From Saccharibacillus qingshengii (lineage in GTDB: Bacteria > Bacillota > Bacilli > Paenibacillales > Paenibacillaceae), in contig NZ_JAAZWC010000003.1 in NCBI RefSeq assembly GCF_013185195.1, forward strand, positions 1-64,000: a DNA stretch of 64,000 nucleotides, written 5' to 3'. The position numbers and the translations under genes were made by a program. The notes under the pieces were generated by a model. It saw nothing but the letters and a program-made list of their open reading frames with translations, was not told where the DNA came from and did no database searches. Shown piece by piece: positions 35,966 to 45,006 of the stretch (positions within the stretch are counted from its first letter, which is position 1; the number at the start of each line of letters is the position of its first letter).

Positions 35966-36699
35966 AGGAACCGGCTGGGTCGAGAAGCGGATTCTGGAAC
36001 ATGCTGCGCAGTGGAGGGGTTCCTTCTGCGGTAGCCTCGGTATTCGGGGGACAAAGTGCCCATCAGATGGCGTTCATCCGCTCGCTCAGCCGGGAACAGC
36101 GCAGACCGGAAGCGCTGATCACTCCGCTGACGGAGCTTGAGACCGTCGTGTTCGATCTGGAGACGACCGGGTTCAACTGCCAGAAAGGCGATGAGATTTT
36201 GTCGTTCGGGGCGGTCAAGATGTGGGGGGATCAAGTGCTCGAGAGCGAAACGTTCTATACGCTCGTCAATCCGCGGATAGAGATTCCGCCGCATATTACC
36301 GATCTGACCGGCATCACGCCGGAGATGGTGGAACAGGCTCCTTCGCTGATCGAAGCGCTGCATGACTTTATGGCTTTTATCGGCCATTCGGTACTGGTCG
36401 CCCATGCCAGCGCGCACGACAAAGCGTTTCTCAATACGGCGCTGTGGAAAACGTCCAAAGCCCATCTGACCCATCGGGTGATCGATACGATGATGATTGC
36501 CAGGCTGCTCAATCCGGCGAGAAGCGGTTACGGACTCGACGAACTGCTGCACGAAGAAGGAATCGAGATCAAGGAACGCCATCACGCCCTGGGAGATTCG
36601 CTGATGACGGCGAAATTATGGGGCGGGTATATGAACCGGGTACGGGAAGAACAAATTTCGACGCTGGGGGATCTGTATGCCCGGCTGAGCAACGCTTGA
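35962..36699 (+). CDS. DnaQ-like 3'-5' exonuclease
   Basis: 245 residues. ExoI FDLETTG (Asp65, Glu67), ExoII with Asp153 (HASAHDKAF), ExoIII HHALGD (His207, Asp212): an intact DEDDh nuclease. The first 55 residues are an extra N-terminal extension. The start overlaps the nucleotidyltransferase stop (ATGA), so they are translationally coupled. DUF294-exonuclease pairs occur elsewhere in bacteria, but the joint role is unknown. Confidence 0.88.
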   Translation: MKEPAGSRSGFWNMLRSGGVPSAVASVFGGQSAHQMAFIRSLSREQRRPEALITPLTELETVVFDLETTGFNCQKGDEILSFGAVKMWGDQVLESETFYTLVNPRIEIPPHITDLTGITPEMVEQAPSLIEALHDFMAFIGHSVLVAHASAHDKAFLNTALWKTSKAHLTHRVIDTMMIARLLNPARSGYGLDELLHEEGIEIKERHHALGDSLMTAKLWGGYMNRVREEQISTLGDLYARLSNA

Positions 36700-36737
36700 T
36701 TGGCCGCGAATGTCTTTAAATAGGCATTCGCCCCAAT

Positions 36738-36772
36738 AAAAAAGATCCCGCCCCGCAGGAGGGGACGAGATC
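36738..36772 (-). terminator. Intrinsic terminator, minus strand
   Basis: GATCTCG-T-CCCC/GGGGCGGGATC stem with one bulge and one G-T pair, followed on the minus strand by TTTTTT (36743-36738). It ends transcripts coming from cimA or from the structured region. Confidence 0.8.
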
Positions 36773-36967
36773 CGCTTTATATGTAGGGTGATAGGGAAGA
36801 TACGCATGTCCCAAGGGGCAAGCGGCGGGTCTGGCGCTACGCGGTAGACCGGGGCTGCCTTCCGGTCTGCATGCCGCCCGCTGCGTGTTACCCGCAGGCC
36901 GAGAACGGATGTGTACTTCGGTGCGCCCCCTCAAAGCCTGCTGCCCATGTTTACCCCTCTCATACTG
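36773..36967. other. Unassigned structured region, candidate non-coding RNA
   Basis: About 195 nt without a credible gene, between two terminators that face each other. It can fold into nested stems: AGACCGG/CCGGTCT (36846-36852, 36862-36868) continued by GCGG/CCGC, and an outer AGGGT/ACCCCT pairing near its ends. I compared it by eye with 6S, SRP, tmRNA, RNase P and common riboswitches and found no match. It may be a small RNA on either strand, or the 3' UTR of cimA or of the exonuclease. Confidence 0.35.
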
Positions 36968-37000
36968 GGCTTTCCGCTGCGGCGGGAAGCCGCTTTTTTT
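36968..37000 (+). terminator. Intrinsic terminator, plus strand
   Basis: GGCTTTCC (36968-36975) pairs with GGGAAGCC (36984-36991), then GCTTTTTTT. Confidence 0.8.
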
Positions 37001-37016
37001 GTCGTTCGTTTACCGG

Positions 37017-38633
37017 TTAATGATTGAACAGTCCCGGACGCGGTTCCAAAGCTGCCGCGCCTGCGGCAGGTTCTTGTCCAAGCAGCGCATAACGCATACT
37101 GTCGACAAGGGCTTCCCAGCTGGCTTCGATCACATTGCCGGATACGCCGACCGTACTCCAGGCATTTTCGGCGTCGCGGGATTCGATCAGCACCCGGACT
37201 TTGGAAGCGGTAGCCTCCTTGTCGTCGAGCACGCGGACCTTGTAATCGCTCAAGTGCATGTCGGTCAGCTGCGGATAATAATGGAGCAGGGCTTTGCGCA
37301 GCGCGTTGTCGAGCGCATTGACCGGTCCGTTGCCTTCGCCCGCCGTATAGAGGCTTTCTCCGCCGATCCGAAGCTTGACGAACGCTTCGGAAACGACGGG
37401 CTTCCCGGCGGATTTTTCCACCAGCATCTTGAACGATTCGAACACGAATAATTCCCGGACCTCGCCGCCCGCTTCGCGCAGCAGCAGCTCGAGCGAAGCG
37501 TCGGCGCCTTCGAACTGGTAGCCGCGGTGCTCGAGATCTTTGATCCGGCCGATCGTTTCCGCAGCCTGCGGGCTTTTGGGGTCAAGTTCGATCCCGAGTT
37601 CCTGTGCTTTGGAGACCAGATTGCTTTGGCCGGCAAGTTCCGACACCAGAACCCGTTGTTTGTTGCCGACAAGTTCCGGAGCGATATGTTCGTAGGTGCG
37701 GGAATCGCGTAGAATCGCGGAGACATGAATCCCGCCTTTGTGCGCAAATGCGGCGGTACCGACGTAAGGTTGACCGGCCGGCATATGGACATTCGCAATT
37801 TCGCTTACATAACGCGCCGCAGGCACGAGCTGGGCAAGTTTTTCGTCCGGAAGACAAGGCAGTCCCAGTTTGAGCTGGAGATTCGGAATGACGGAACACA
37901 GATTGGCATTGCCGCAGCGCTCGCCGTAGCCGTTGATGGTGCCCTGAACCTGCAGCGCACCGGCCGATACGGCGCTGAGCGCATTGGCTACCGCCAATTC
38001 GCAGTCGTTGTGCGTATGGATTCCGAATTTCGCTTCCGGCATCGCTTCTACCAGCGCGGCCATCGTACGGCGGATCTCGTCTGGCATCGTACCGCCGTTC
38101 GTATCGCACAGCACCAGCCAATCCGCACCCGCTTCATGGGCGGTTCGCAGCACCGAGCGGGCATAATCGGCATTGTGCTTGAATCCGTCGAAGAAATGTT
38201 CCGCGTCAAAAATGACTTCGAGTCCCCGGCGCTTCAGATAGCGGATCGAGTCTTCGATCATCGCCAGATTTTCTTCGAGCGTCGTCTGCAGGGCGGTATG
38301 AACATGGAAGTCCCACGATTTCCCGACAAGCGTTGCCGCCTGGGCGCCGGATTCCGCGATTCGCTGCAAATTTTCGTCCTCGTCGGCAGAACCGCCTTTG
38401 CGGCGGGTACTGCCGAAAGCGGTGATCTTCGCTTTGAGCCCCAGTTCCTGCACGCGGCGGAAAAATTCGATGTCTTTGCCGTTGCTGCCGGGGTTGCCCC
38501 CCTCGATATAATGCACGCCCAGCTCGTCCAGCCTGACGGCGATCTTCAGCTTATCGTCGGCCGAGAGGCTGATTCCTTCCCCCTGTGTGCCGTCTCTCAG
38601 TGTCGTATCGAAAATCGTGATGGACCGTGTCAT
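37017..38633 (-). CDS. cimA: (R)-citramalate synthase
   Basis: 538 residues. Condenses acetyl-CoA and pyruvate to citramalate, the entry to threonine-independent isoleucine synthesis. DRE-TIM barrel marks: FDTTLRDGTQGEG, HTHNDCELAVAN, GYGERCGNAN. The C-terminal third is a LeuA-type allosteric domain (ending near SMRYALLG). The length and the extended DGTQGEG fit the CimA group rather than 2-isopropylmalate synthase. No other branched-chain genes lie nearby. Confidence 0.9.
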   Translation of the reverse strand: MTRSITIFDTTLRDGTQGEGISLSADDKLKIAVRLDELGVHYIEGGNPGSNGKDIEFFRRVQELGLKAKITAFGSTRRKGGSADEDENLQRIAESGAQAATLVGKSWDFHVHTALQTTLEENLAMIEDSIRYLKRRGLEVIFDAEHFFDGFKHNADYARSVLRTAHEAGADWLVLCDTNGGTMPDEIRRTMAALVEAMPEAKFGIHTHNDCELAVANALSAVSAGALQVQGTINGYGERCGNANLCSVIPNLQLKLGLPCLPDEKLAQLVPAARYVSEIANVHMPAGQPYVGTAAFAHKGGIHVSAILRDSRTYEHIAPELVGNKQRVLVSELAGQSNLVSKAQELGIELDPKSPQAAETIGRIKDLEHRGYQFEGADASLELLLREAGGEVRELFVFESFKMLVEKSAGKPVVSEAFVKLRIGGESLYTAGEGNGPVNALDNALRKALLHYYPQLTDMHLSDYKVRVLDDKEATASKVRVLIESRDAENAWSTVGVSGNVIEASWEALVDSMRYALLGQEPAAGAAALEPRPGLFNH

Positions 38634-38772
38634 GGAACTGCTCCCTTCCGACCGTATTAATTGTCGATTATAGCATGAACGCGTTAAACCGGTATAGTGG
38701 GCAGGTTAACAATTTTGCGTTAAAATAAGGAAACAAACGTTTGGCGCTTGCGCGGGAACAGGAGGGAAGACG

Positions 38773-40062
38773 GTGACGGAAGAGGTGCAGAGCTATTACC
38801 CGGCCAAAGGGCGGGTCATTTTGCATGTCGATATGAACGCTTTTTATTGTTCGGTACATGAAGCGGAAAGTCCGGAGCTGTACCGCGGCAAAAAGACGGC
38901 GGTTGCCGGCGACAGTGAGAAACGGCGCGGCATTGTCGTCACCAGCTCCTACCCGGCCCGCAGTCAGGGGGTGCGCACCGGGATGACGGTCAATCAGGCG
39001 CTGAAGCTGTGTCCGTCGCTGATTCTGATCAAGCCGGATTTCAGGCTGTACCGCGCTTACTCCAGAGCTTTTCGCGAAATTCTCTACAGTTATACGCCGA
39101 TGATCGAAGCGACATCGATCGACGAGTGTTATATGGATATTACCGGTTCCAAGCAGTTCGGTACCCCTCTGGATATCGCGGAAGAGATTCAGCGGCGGAT
39201 CCAGAGCGAGCTGTCGCTGCCCTGCTCGATCGGAGTGGCGCCGAACAAGCTGCTGGCCAAGATGGCATCCGATATGAAAAAGCCGAGCGGCATCTCCGTA
39301 CTGCGGATCCGCGATCTGGCTTACACCCTGTGGAGCCGGCCTTGCGGAGAACTGTTCGGAGTCGGCGAGAAAACGGCGGAGAAGCTGGCCCGGCTCGGGA
39401 TCCGGACGATCGGAGAACTGGCGCGGACAGACGAAAAACGGCTTCAAGCCTCGTTCGGGGTATTTGGCGCCTGGATGAAGCGGGCGGCGAACGGCCAGGA
39501 CTTTTCCGAAGTGCAGTCGGTTCCCGAACCGAGCAAATCGGTCGGACACACGACAACGCTGCCGTACGATGTGACCGAGTCGGCCGAAGCGCTGCGGGTC
39601 ATCTTGAACCTGAGCGATCAGGTCGCAAGGCGCATGCGCAAGCAGCATCTGCTGGCGGGAACCGTGCAGATCACGATCCGTACGCCGGAAATGAAAACGA
39701 TCACGAGGTCCCGGACGCTTGTCACTCCGACAGAAGCGGCGGACGAGATTTATCGTCAGGCCAAAGAGCTGTATCTCAAACATTGGGGCGACGGAAAGCC
39801 GGTTCGGCTGCTCGGCGTAGCCGCACAGAGTCTGACGGACAAAAGCGAATCGGTGATCCAGCTCGATTTGTTCGATTACGAAAAGCAGCCGAAGAAAGAA
39901 AAATTGACCGAGATCATGGATCAACTGCGCGACAAATTCGGCGAAGACGCGCTGATGACGGCCGGTATGCTTGAAGAAGACGGGACCAAACGGATGAAAG
40001 CGGGACGTACGCCCGGGATTTCTTTTCACGGAGAGCGCGGTTCGGGCCCGGAAAAGGGTTGA
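38773..40062 (+). CDS. dinB: DNA polymerase IV (Y-family)
   Basis: 429 residues from GTG 38773 after AGGAGGG. Translesion polymerase: VDMNAFYCSVHE (Asp20), catalytic SIDECYMD (Asp117, Glu118), thumb and little-finger domains, and a clamp-binding motif QLDLF at 363-367. The tail after it is basic and variable. No LexA-like box was noted upstream. Confidence 0.95.
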   Translation: MTEEVQSYYPAKGRVILHVDMNAFYCSVHEAESPELYRGKKTAVAGDSEKRRGIVVTSSYPARSQGVRTGMTVNQALKLCPSLILIKPDFRLYRAYSRAFREILYSYTPMIEATSIDECYMDITGSKQFGTPLDIAEEIQRRIQSELSLPCSIGVAPNKLLAKMASDMKKPSGISVLRIRDLAYTLWSRPCGELFGVGEKTAEKLARLGIRTIGELARTDEKRLQASFGVFGAWMKRAANGQDFSEVQSVPEPSKSVGHTTTLPYDVTESAEALRVILNLSDQVARRMRKQHLLAGTVQITIRTPEMKTITRSRTLVTPTEAADEIYRQAKELYLKHWGDGKPVRLLGVAAQSLTDKSESVIQLDLFDYEKQPKKEKLTEIMDQLRDKFGEDALMTAGMLEEDGTKRMKAGRTPGISFHGERGSGPEKG

Positions 40063-40092
40063 AAAACGAATGAAAATGAAACGTAAGAGTGA

Positions 40093-40121
40093 TTGAAATC
40101 AAAAAACGTTTATATTATAGT
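40093..40121 (+). promoter_or_regulatory. Promoter of the ferredoxin gene
   Basis: TTGAAA (40093-40098), 17 bp, TATAGT (40116-40121). Confidence 0.65.
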
Positions 40122-40194
40122 TAGAGGGATAAAGGCTCTTAAAAGAATAAGCTTCTTGACAAGAGAATCGGCGAAGCCGATAGAACGCATATAG

Positions 40195-40449
<255 letters not shown>

Positions 40450-40487
40450 TTCGACTCGCAAGCGCCGAATACAGGGCAGATCCGAGA

Positions 40488-40527
40488 AGCGTCTCTCTCC
40501 TGAACGTACAGGCGGGAGGCGCTTTTT
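40488..40527 (+). terminator. Terminator of fer
   Basis: Imperfect stem AAGCGTCTCTCTCCTG/CAGGCGGGAGGCGCTT with T6. Confidence 0.7.
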
Positions 40528-40578
40528 TACGGAAGCGGAGCATTGGGCGTATGGTTGTGGCAAAGGAGCGGAGGAGCC

Positions 40579-41937
40579 GTGACGCGTTTTCCCCACTTGA
40601 AAAAGTATGTGCGCGAGCATCCGGACAACAAAATGGCCTGGTATCTGCTCGGGAAAGAATACGAAGCGGACGGCCAGCCGGGCAAAGCGAATTATTGTTT
40701 CAACCAGGCACAGGAAGTCTACGAAGCCTACGAGCATGCGAATGTGCCCGAAGATATTCTGGTCGAATACGAACAGAAGCTGCACGAAGCGGCAAAAAAG
40801 CGCGAGAAACGTACCGCAAGGCGGCGGAAATGGCTGCTGCTGGCGGTTCTGCTTTTGCTTGCCGGCTTTCGGTATGCGGAAGCGCCGGGGATCGACGCGC
40901 CCCGTTTCGCGGCGCAGACCGATGCTTTGGCGGGAGCTGCGGCCGCGCTTCCCTCTGTCGTCTTTACGGCGGCGGAGCAAGGGAGACCGGCGGCGCTCGG
41001 GACGGCCGCGGCGGATTATCTGCGCGACGGCCGCAAGGTGCGCGCGTCGGTACTCGGGATGGAGCGTCAGGGGAAGTGGCTGATCTGGCGGGAAGGGATG
41101 CCGGTGGAGGCCGAATTGGAACCGGGCGAAAAAGCGGGAGAAAGCGTGCTGCGCAGTTATGATCCCAAAGTTTGCGACTGCAAAGCCTCGACTTCTCCGG
41201 CGCAGCGCAAAGCGGCCAAAGCCTGGATGTCCGAACAGGAAAGTCTGGCGGCGCTGGCTTCCGCTATCGGCAGCTACCGCTCGGGCGGAGGCAAGATTCC
41301 GAAAAATCTCAAAGATTTGAATCGTCCGTTCCCGGACAATGTACTGTCGGGCTCCACGCCGGCCATGAGCCGTTCGTTTGCCGCGTTGACGGCCGCCATG
41401 AAACGGGAAGCCTACGGGCAGGCGGAACTTCCGCTCTCGTCTTCTTCCGGCAGCCCGGCCTCGGCTTCTACGCTCGGCGGCAGTCCCTATTTGGAGAAGC
41501 CGCTCGAGATTATCGTCGACCGAAGCCGGCACCGGCTTGCCGTCGTCAGCGGCAACGTGCTGCTGCGCAGTTACGAAGTGGGTCTTGGCGGCAGCAAAAC
41601 CCCGACGGGCACCTACGCCATCAGCGACAAAGTGGTCAATCCGAACGGCCGGTCAAACGGCGAATTCGGCAGTCGGGGCATGCAGCTGTCGGATACCGAT
41701 TACGCCATTCACGGCACGAATGATCCCGGCAGCATCGGCGGCGACGAGTCGCACGGCTGTGTTCGAATGAACAAAAGCGATGTCGAGGAGTTGTTCGATC
41801 TCGTTCCGGCCGGCACCAAAGTGACGCTGACGGACGATGTGCTGCCGGAAGAACTGCTGATTCCGAAACAGCGCTTCCGCTCGGGAGACCGGCAGGATCA
41901 GACCAACGACCAAAAAGTCTATAAATGGCTGAACTGA
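40579..41937 (+). CDS. L,D-transpeptidase (YkuD) with cytoplasmic head
   Basis: 452 residues from GTG 40579, with GGAGGAG upstream. The first ~70 residues are a TPR-like helical head (HPDNKMAWYLLGKEYEADGQ), then one transmembrane helix (WLLLAVLLLLAGF), an Ala-rich linker, and a C-terminal YkuD domain with the catalytic motif HGT...SHGCVRMNKSDVEELF. It should crosslink or modify peptidoglycan outside the membrane. The cytoplasmic head in front of an extracellular transpeptidase is an unusual layout. Confidence 0.88.
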   Translation: MTRFPHLKKYVREHPDNKMAWYLLGKEYEADGQPGKANYCFNQAQEVYEAYEHANVPEDILVEYEQKLHEAAKKREKRTARRRKWLLLAVLLLLAGFRYAEAPGIDAPRFAAQTDALAGAAAALPSVVFTAAEQGRPAALGTAAADYLRDGRKVRASVLGMERQGKWLIWREGMPVEAELEPGEKAGESVLRSYDPKVCDCKASTSPAQRKAAKAWMSEQESLAALASAIGSYRSGGGKIPKNLKDLNRPFPDNVLSGSTPAMSRSFAALTAAMKREAYGQAELPLSSSSGSPASASTLGGSPYLEKPLEIIVDRSRHRLAVVSGNVLLRSYEVGLGGSKTPTGTYAISDKVVNPNGRSNGEFGSRGMQLSDTDYAIHGTNDPGSIGGDESHGCVRMNKSDVEELFDLVPAGTKVTLTDDVLPEELLIPKQRFRSGDRQDQTNDQKVYKWLN

Positions 41938-41989
41938 ATCGTGCACCTGCGGCGCAATCGGTCGTAATCACTGCGGAATCAGCCGCAAA

Positions 41990-42030
41990 AAAGCCCCGTG
42001 CCGGCCAAAAGGTCGGAACCGGGCTTGGTT
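41990..42030 (-). terminator. Terminator of the small membrane gene
   Basis: On the minus strand, an AAGCCCGGTTCCG... / CGGCACGGGGCTT stem is followed by TTTTTT. Confidence 0.65.
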
Positions 42031-42062
42031 TCGGAAGGAACCGAAACGGGAAGCGATGACCG

Positions 42063-42200
42063 TCAGAGCTGGGCCCAGACGATCAGGCCGCTGACGACAA
42101 GAACGAACAGAGCCAGGCTGCCGCCGATCCAGAGCGCGGCTTTGCGGTTGATCTCTTCCTTTTTCTGTTTTAGGGCGGGAGGTTTGCGTTTGACAGCCAT
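42063..42200 (-). CDS. 45-aa single-helix membrane protein
   Basis: Short gene starting at ATG 42200, 9 nt after AAAGGAG. Reads MAVKRKPPALKQKKEE, then one transmembrane helix (LWIGGSLALFVLVVSGLIVW) and AQL. It has its own site and terminator, so it is probably real. Family unknown. Confidence 0.6.
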   Translation of the reverse strand: MAVKRKPPALKQKKEEINRKAALWIGGSLALFVLVVSGLIVWAQL

Positions 42201-42354
42201 CGTCATCTGCTCCTTTCGAATGATCGGTATCCTCATATTGTAAATCTCTTTTTGCCGAATTGTAAGAGGGTTTTTGCATTGCGGAATGCTTTCCTTTTAA
42301 CCGGCTTCCGGGTAAAATCAATAATGTTAGCAGAGAAGAATGGGAGTGAGCCTC

Positions 42355-43446
42355 TTGCTGTATGAACGTTTTGCCAAACCGCTGTTTTTCCGGATGGATC
42401 CCGAAAAGGCCCACCATCTCGTCATTGACGGCATACGCCGCGCAGCTGCTGCGCCCGGCGGTCTTTCTTTGCTGAAAGGACTGTACGGCGTGCCGCGCGA
42501 CGAATCGCTTGCGACGGAGTTGTCGGGTCTGTCTTTCCCGTCTCCGATCGGATTGGCTGCGGGACTGGACAAAAATGCCGAAGCGGTACCGGGATTTTCG
42601 ACCATCGGTTTCGGATTTATGGAAGTCGGGACGGTCACGCCGGTCGGTCAACCCGGCAATGAACAGCCGCGGCTGTTCCGTCTTCCGCCCGACGAAGCGC
42701 TGGTCAACCGTATGGGGTTCAACAACAAGGGAGCGGAAGAGATGGCGGTCCGTTTGGCGGCTCTTCAGAGCCGTCCGGTCCCGATCGGCGTAAATATCGG
42801 CAAAAACAAGATCACGCCCAACGAGGAAGCCCATCTCGATTACGAACGCTGTATCCGGGTCCTGTATCCGCATGCGGACTTCTTCATCGTCAATATCAGT
42901 TCGCCGAATACGCCGGATCTGCGCAGTCTGCAGCACGGCGAAGAACTGCGCAGACTGCTCTCCGCCGTGACGGCGGAACTGGCCAATCAGGCGGGTTCTG
43001 CCCAGCCTAAGCCGGTATTTGTCAAGATCGCGCCCGACTTGACCGACGAAGAGCTCGGGCAGACGGTAGAAGCCATTGCGGCTGCCGGCGTCTCGGGGCT
43101 GATTGCGACCAATACCACGTTGTCCCGGGAAGGATTGGCGCATGACAACCGCAGCGAAGCCGGCGGACTCAGCGGACGGCCGCTGACTTTCCGTTCGACC
43201 GAAATTGTGCGGCAGGTGTATGCGCAGACCCGGGGAAGTCTGCCGATCATCGGCAGCGGAGGCATTTTTACACCTGAAGACGCTTATGCCAAGATTCGTG
43301 CCGGCGCCAGCCTGGTCGAGATCTACACGGCTCTGATCTACAAAGGACCGGAAATCAATCGGCAGCTGCATACGGGTCTCAAGCGACTGATGCAGACAGA
43401 CGGGTTCACCCATATCTCCCAGGCGGTAGGCGCCGACCACCGCTAA
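42355..43446 (+). CDS. pyrD: Dihydroorotate dehydrogenase (quinone), class 2
   Basis: 363 residues from TTG 42355 (GGAG 8 nt upstream; an ATG at 42340 is in frame but less well placed). FMN-dependent oxidation of dihydroorotate to orotate in pyrimidine synthesis, membrane-associated. An N-terminal helix for quinone binding, GLAAGLDKNAE, NRMGFNN, and NISSPNTP with the class 2 catalytic serine nearby. Separate from any pyr operon, as the class 2 type usually is. The next gene starts 32 nt later. Confidence 0.95.
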   Translation: MLYERFAKPLFFRMDPEKAHHLVIDGIRRAAAAPGGLSLLKGLYGVPRDESLATELSGLSFPSPIGLAAGLDKNAEAVPGFSTIGFGFMEVGTVTPVGQPGNEQPRLFRLPPDEALVNRMGFNNKGAEEMAVRLAALQSRPVPIGVNIGKNKITPNEEAHLDYERCIRVLYPHADFFIVNISSPNTPDLRSLQHGEELRRLLSAVTAELANQAGSAQPKPVFVKIAPDLTDEELGQTVEAIAAAGVSGLIATNTTLSREGLAHDNRSEAGGLSGRPLTFRSTEIVRQVYAQTRGSLPIIGSGGIFTPEDAYAKIRAGASLVEIYTALIYKGPEINRQLHTGLKRLMQTDGFTHISQAVGADHR

Positions 43447-43477
43447 AAGGGTGAAGGAAGACAAGGAGGCACATAGC

Positions 43478-44293
43478 ATGGACGGTAGAAACTGGGAAAC
43501 ATTTTTGCTTCCATATGAACAGACGGTCGAAGAGCTGAAAGTCAAGTTCAAAACGATGCGCTCCGAACTCAAAAAGCGCGAGGAATACGCACCGATCGAG
43601 TTCGTGACCGGACGAGTCAAACGGATTACCAGCATTTTGGAAAAAGCCGAACGTCTGGATGTGCCGATGGACCGGCTGGAGGAAGGGATCGAGGATATTG
43701 CCGGAATCCGTATTATGTGCCAGTTCGTGGAGGATATCCGCCGCGTAGCCGAGTACATCCGAGCCCGCAAAGATCTGACCGTCCTGTACGAAAAAGACTA
43801 CATCACCAATTACAAGGAAAGCGGCTACCGCAGTTTCCATATGATTATCCGCTATCCGGTGCAGACCGCGCTCGAACAGAAAATCGTTCTGGCCGAAATC
43901 CAGATCCGCACGCTTGCGATGAATTTTTGGGCCACGATCGAGCATTCGCTCAATTATAAATACCGCGGCGGGCTGCCGGGCGATATGCGTCTGCGCCTGC
44001 AAAAGTCCGCCCAGGCGGCTTCGGTGCTCGACAGCGAGATGTCCAGTATCCGCGAGGAGATTCTTGACGCGCAGAAGCTGTTCGAAGACGACGCGAATAT
44101 CGTTTCGACGCTGCTCAAAATGATTCACCGGCTGTATTCCTACCATCTGGTCGGCGAAGCGATCGCTTACCAGGCTTCGTTCGGGGAACTGTTCGCGCGG
44201 CGCGATTACGACGGGATGAAAGCGATGCTCGAAGAAATCAAAACCATTATCGCATCCAAGCATGAGGAAGATCCGGAAGATGACTTTTTATGA
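43478..44293 (+). CDS. relQ: Small (p)ppGpp synthetase, RelQ/YjbM type
   Basis: 271 residues from ATG 43478 after AAGGAGG. Synthetase domain without HD hydrolase, TGS or ACT: GRVKRITSILEKA, EDIAGIRIMCQF, ESGYRSFH and the EIQIRTLAMNFWATIEHSLNYKY block. It makes (p)ppGpp from ATP and GTP/GDP. Bacillus YjbM has about 211 residues; here a C-terminal extension of about 55 residues (LLKMIHRLYSYHLVGEAIAY...) is added. The last bases overlap the DUF309 gene. Confidence 0.93.
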   Translation: MDGRNWETFLLPYEQTVEELKVKFKTMRSELKKREEYAPIEFVTGRVKRITSILEKAERLDVPMDRLEEGIEDIAGIRIMCQFVEDIRRVAEYIRARKDLTVLYEKDYITNYKESGYRSFHMIIRYPVQTALEQKIVLAEIQIRTLAMNFWATIEHSLNYKYRGGLPGDMRLRLQKSAQAASVLDSEMSSIREEILDAQKLFEDDANIVSTLLKMIHRLYSYHLVGEAIAYQASFGELFARRDYDGMKAMLEEIKTIIASKHEEDPEDDFL

Positions 44294-44804
44294 GCCGAAG
44301 TACGTCGAATTCCTGATCTATTTCAATCGGGATCAAGACTACTTCGAATGTCACGAGGTGCTTGAAGAGCTGTGGCTCGAACGCGGACGCGATCCGCTGT
44401 ATTCCGGTCTGCTGCAGATCGCCGTGGCGCTGTACCATTTCCGCAACGGCGGCGTCACGCAGGCGTACGACAAGATCGAAGGGGCGCGCAAAATGCTGCG
44501 GACCGCGATACGCAAGCTGTCCGGGTATCCCGCCGGTACGCTGGGGATCCGGCTGGATAAGCTGGTGTCGGATGCCCGGCTGTACCTGGATCGCTTGGAA
44601 CGGTACGAAGAGGAACCGTTCGGGTTCTATCCGCTTCAGATCGAGCTTGCCGATCCCGCCTTGACCGAGCGTGTCCGCCTTACAGCCGAGACCCTTGCGC
44701 CCCATATCCCGCAGCGTACCGGTTATTCGCGCGGTCCCAAAGCCAAACCGGGACCGGCGCCGTCTGCCGATCACGATGCCGAAGGCGGATCGTATGCCGA
44801 CTAA
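44280..44804 (+). CDS. DUF309 protein
   Basis: 174 residues from ATG 44280, overlapping relQ by 14 nt, with a purine-rich site GAGGAAG upstream. The signature FECHEVLEELW and the helical LLQIAVALYHFRNG are typical of DUF309, a small all-helical family of unknown function. A disordered Pro/Ala tail follows. The overlap implies coupled expression with the alarmone synthetase. Confidence 0.87.
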   Translation: MTFYEPKYVEFLIYFNRDQDYFECHEVLEELWLERGRDPLYSGLLQIAVALYHFRNGGVTQAYDKIEGARKMLRTAIRKLSGYPAGTLGIRLDKLVSDARLYLDRLERYEEEPFGFYPLQIELADPALTERVRLTAETLAPHIPQRTGYSRGPKAKPGPAPSADHDAEGGSYAD

Positions 44805-44912
44805 AAAGGCCGCACCGCGCGGAGTGAACGCGATGTTCCCGCCGCGCCGGATGCCGTGCCCTGCGCGATCGGATCGCCGGTTTCGGCTCCGCTGAGGATT
44901 CCTTGAACGACA

Positions 44913-44965
44913 GGCCCGCTCCGCAGGGCCGCGGCGAACAGCCGCGGGGCGGAGCGGGCCGTTTT
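44913..44965 (+). terminator. GC-rich terminator
   Basis: 12-bp arms GGCCCGCTCCGC (44913-44924) and GCGGAGCGGGCC (44949-44960) enclose CCGCGGC/GCCGCGG; TTTT follows. Confidence 0.75.
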
Positions 44966-45006
44966 GCGCCCGCAAGTCCGGGCAGAGAAGAACGGAGGAC
45001 AATTGT

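Noticed and set aside
36773-36967. SRP RNA, because of GACCGGAAGGCAG on the minus strand
   Set aside because: The segment is just one arm of a simple perfect stem; the asymmetric and symmetric loops of SRP domain IV (GGAAGG...AGCAG pairing) are missing.
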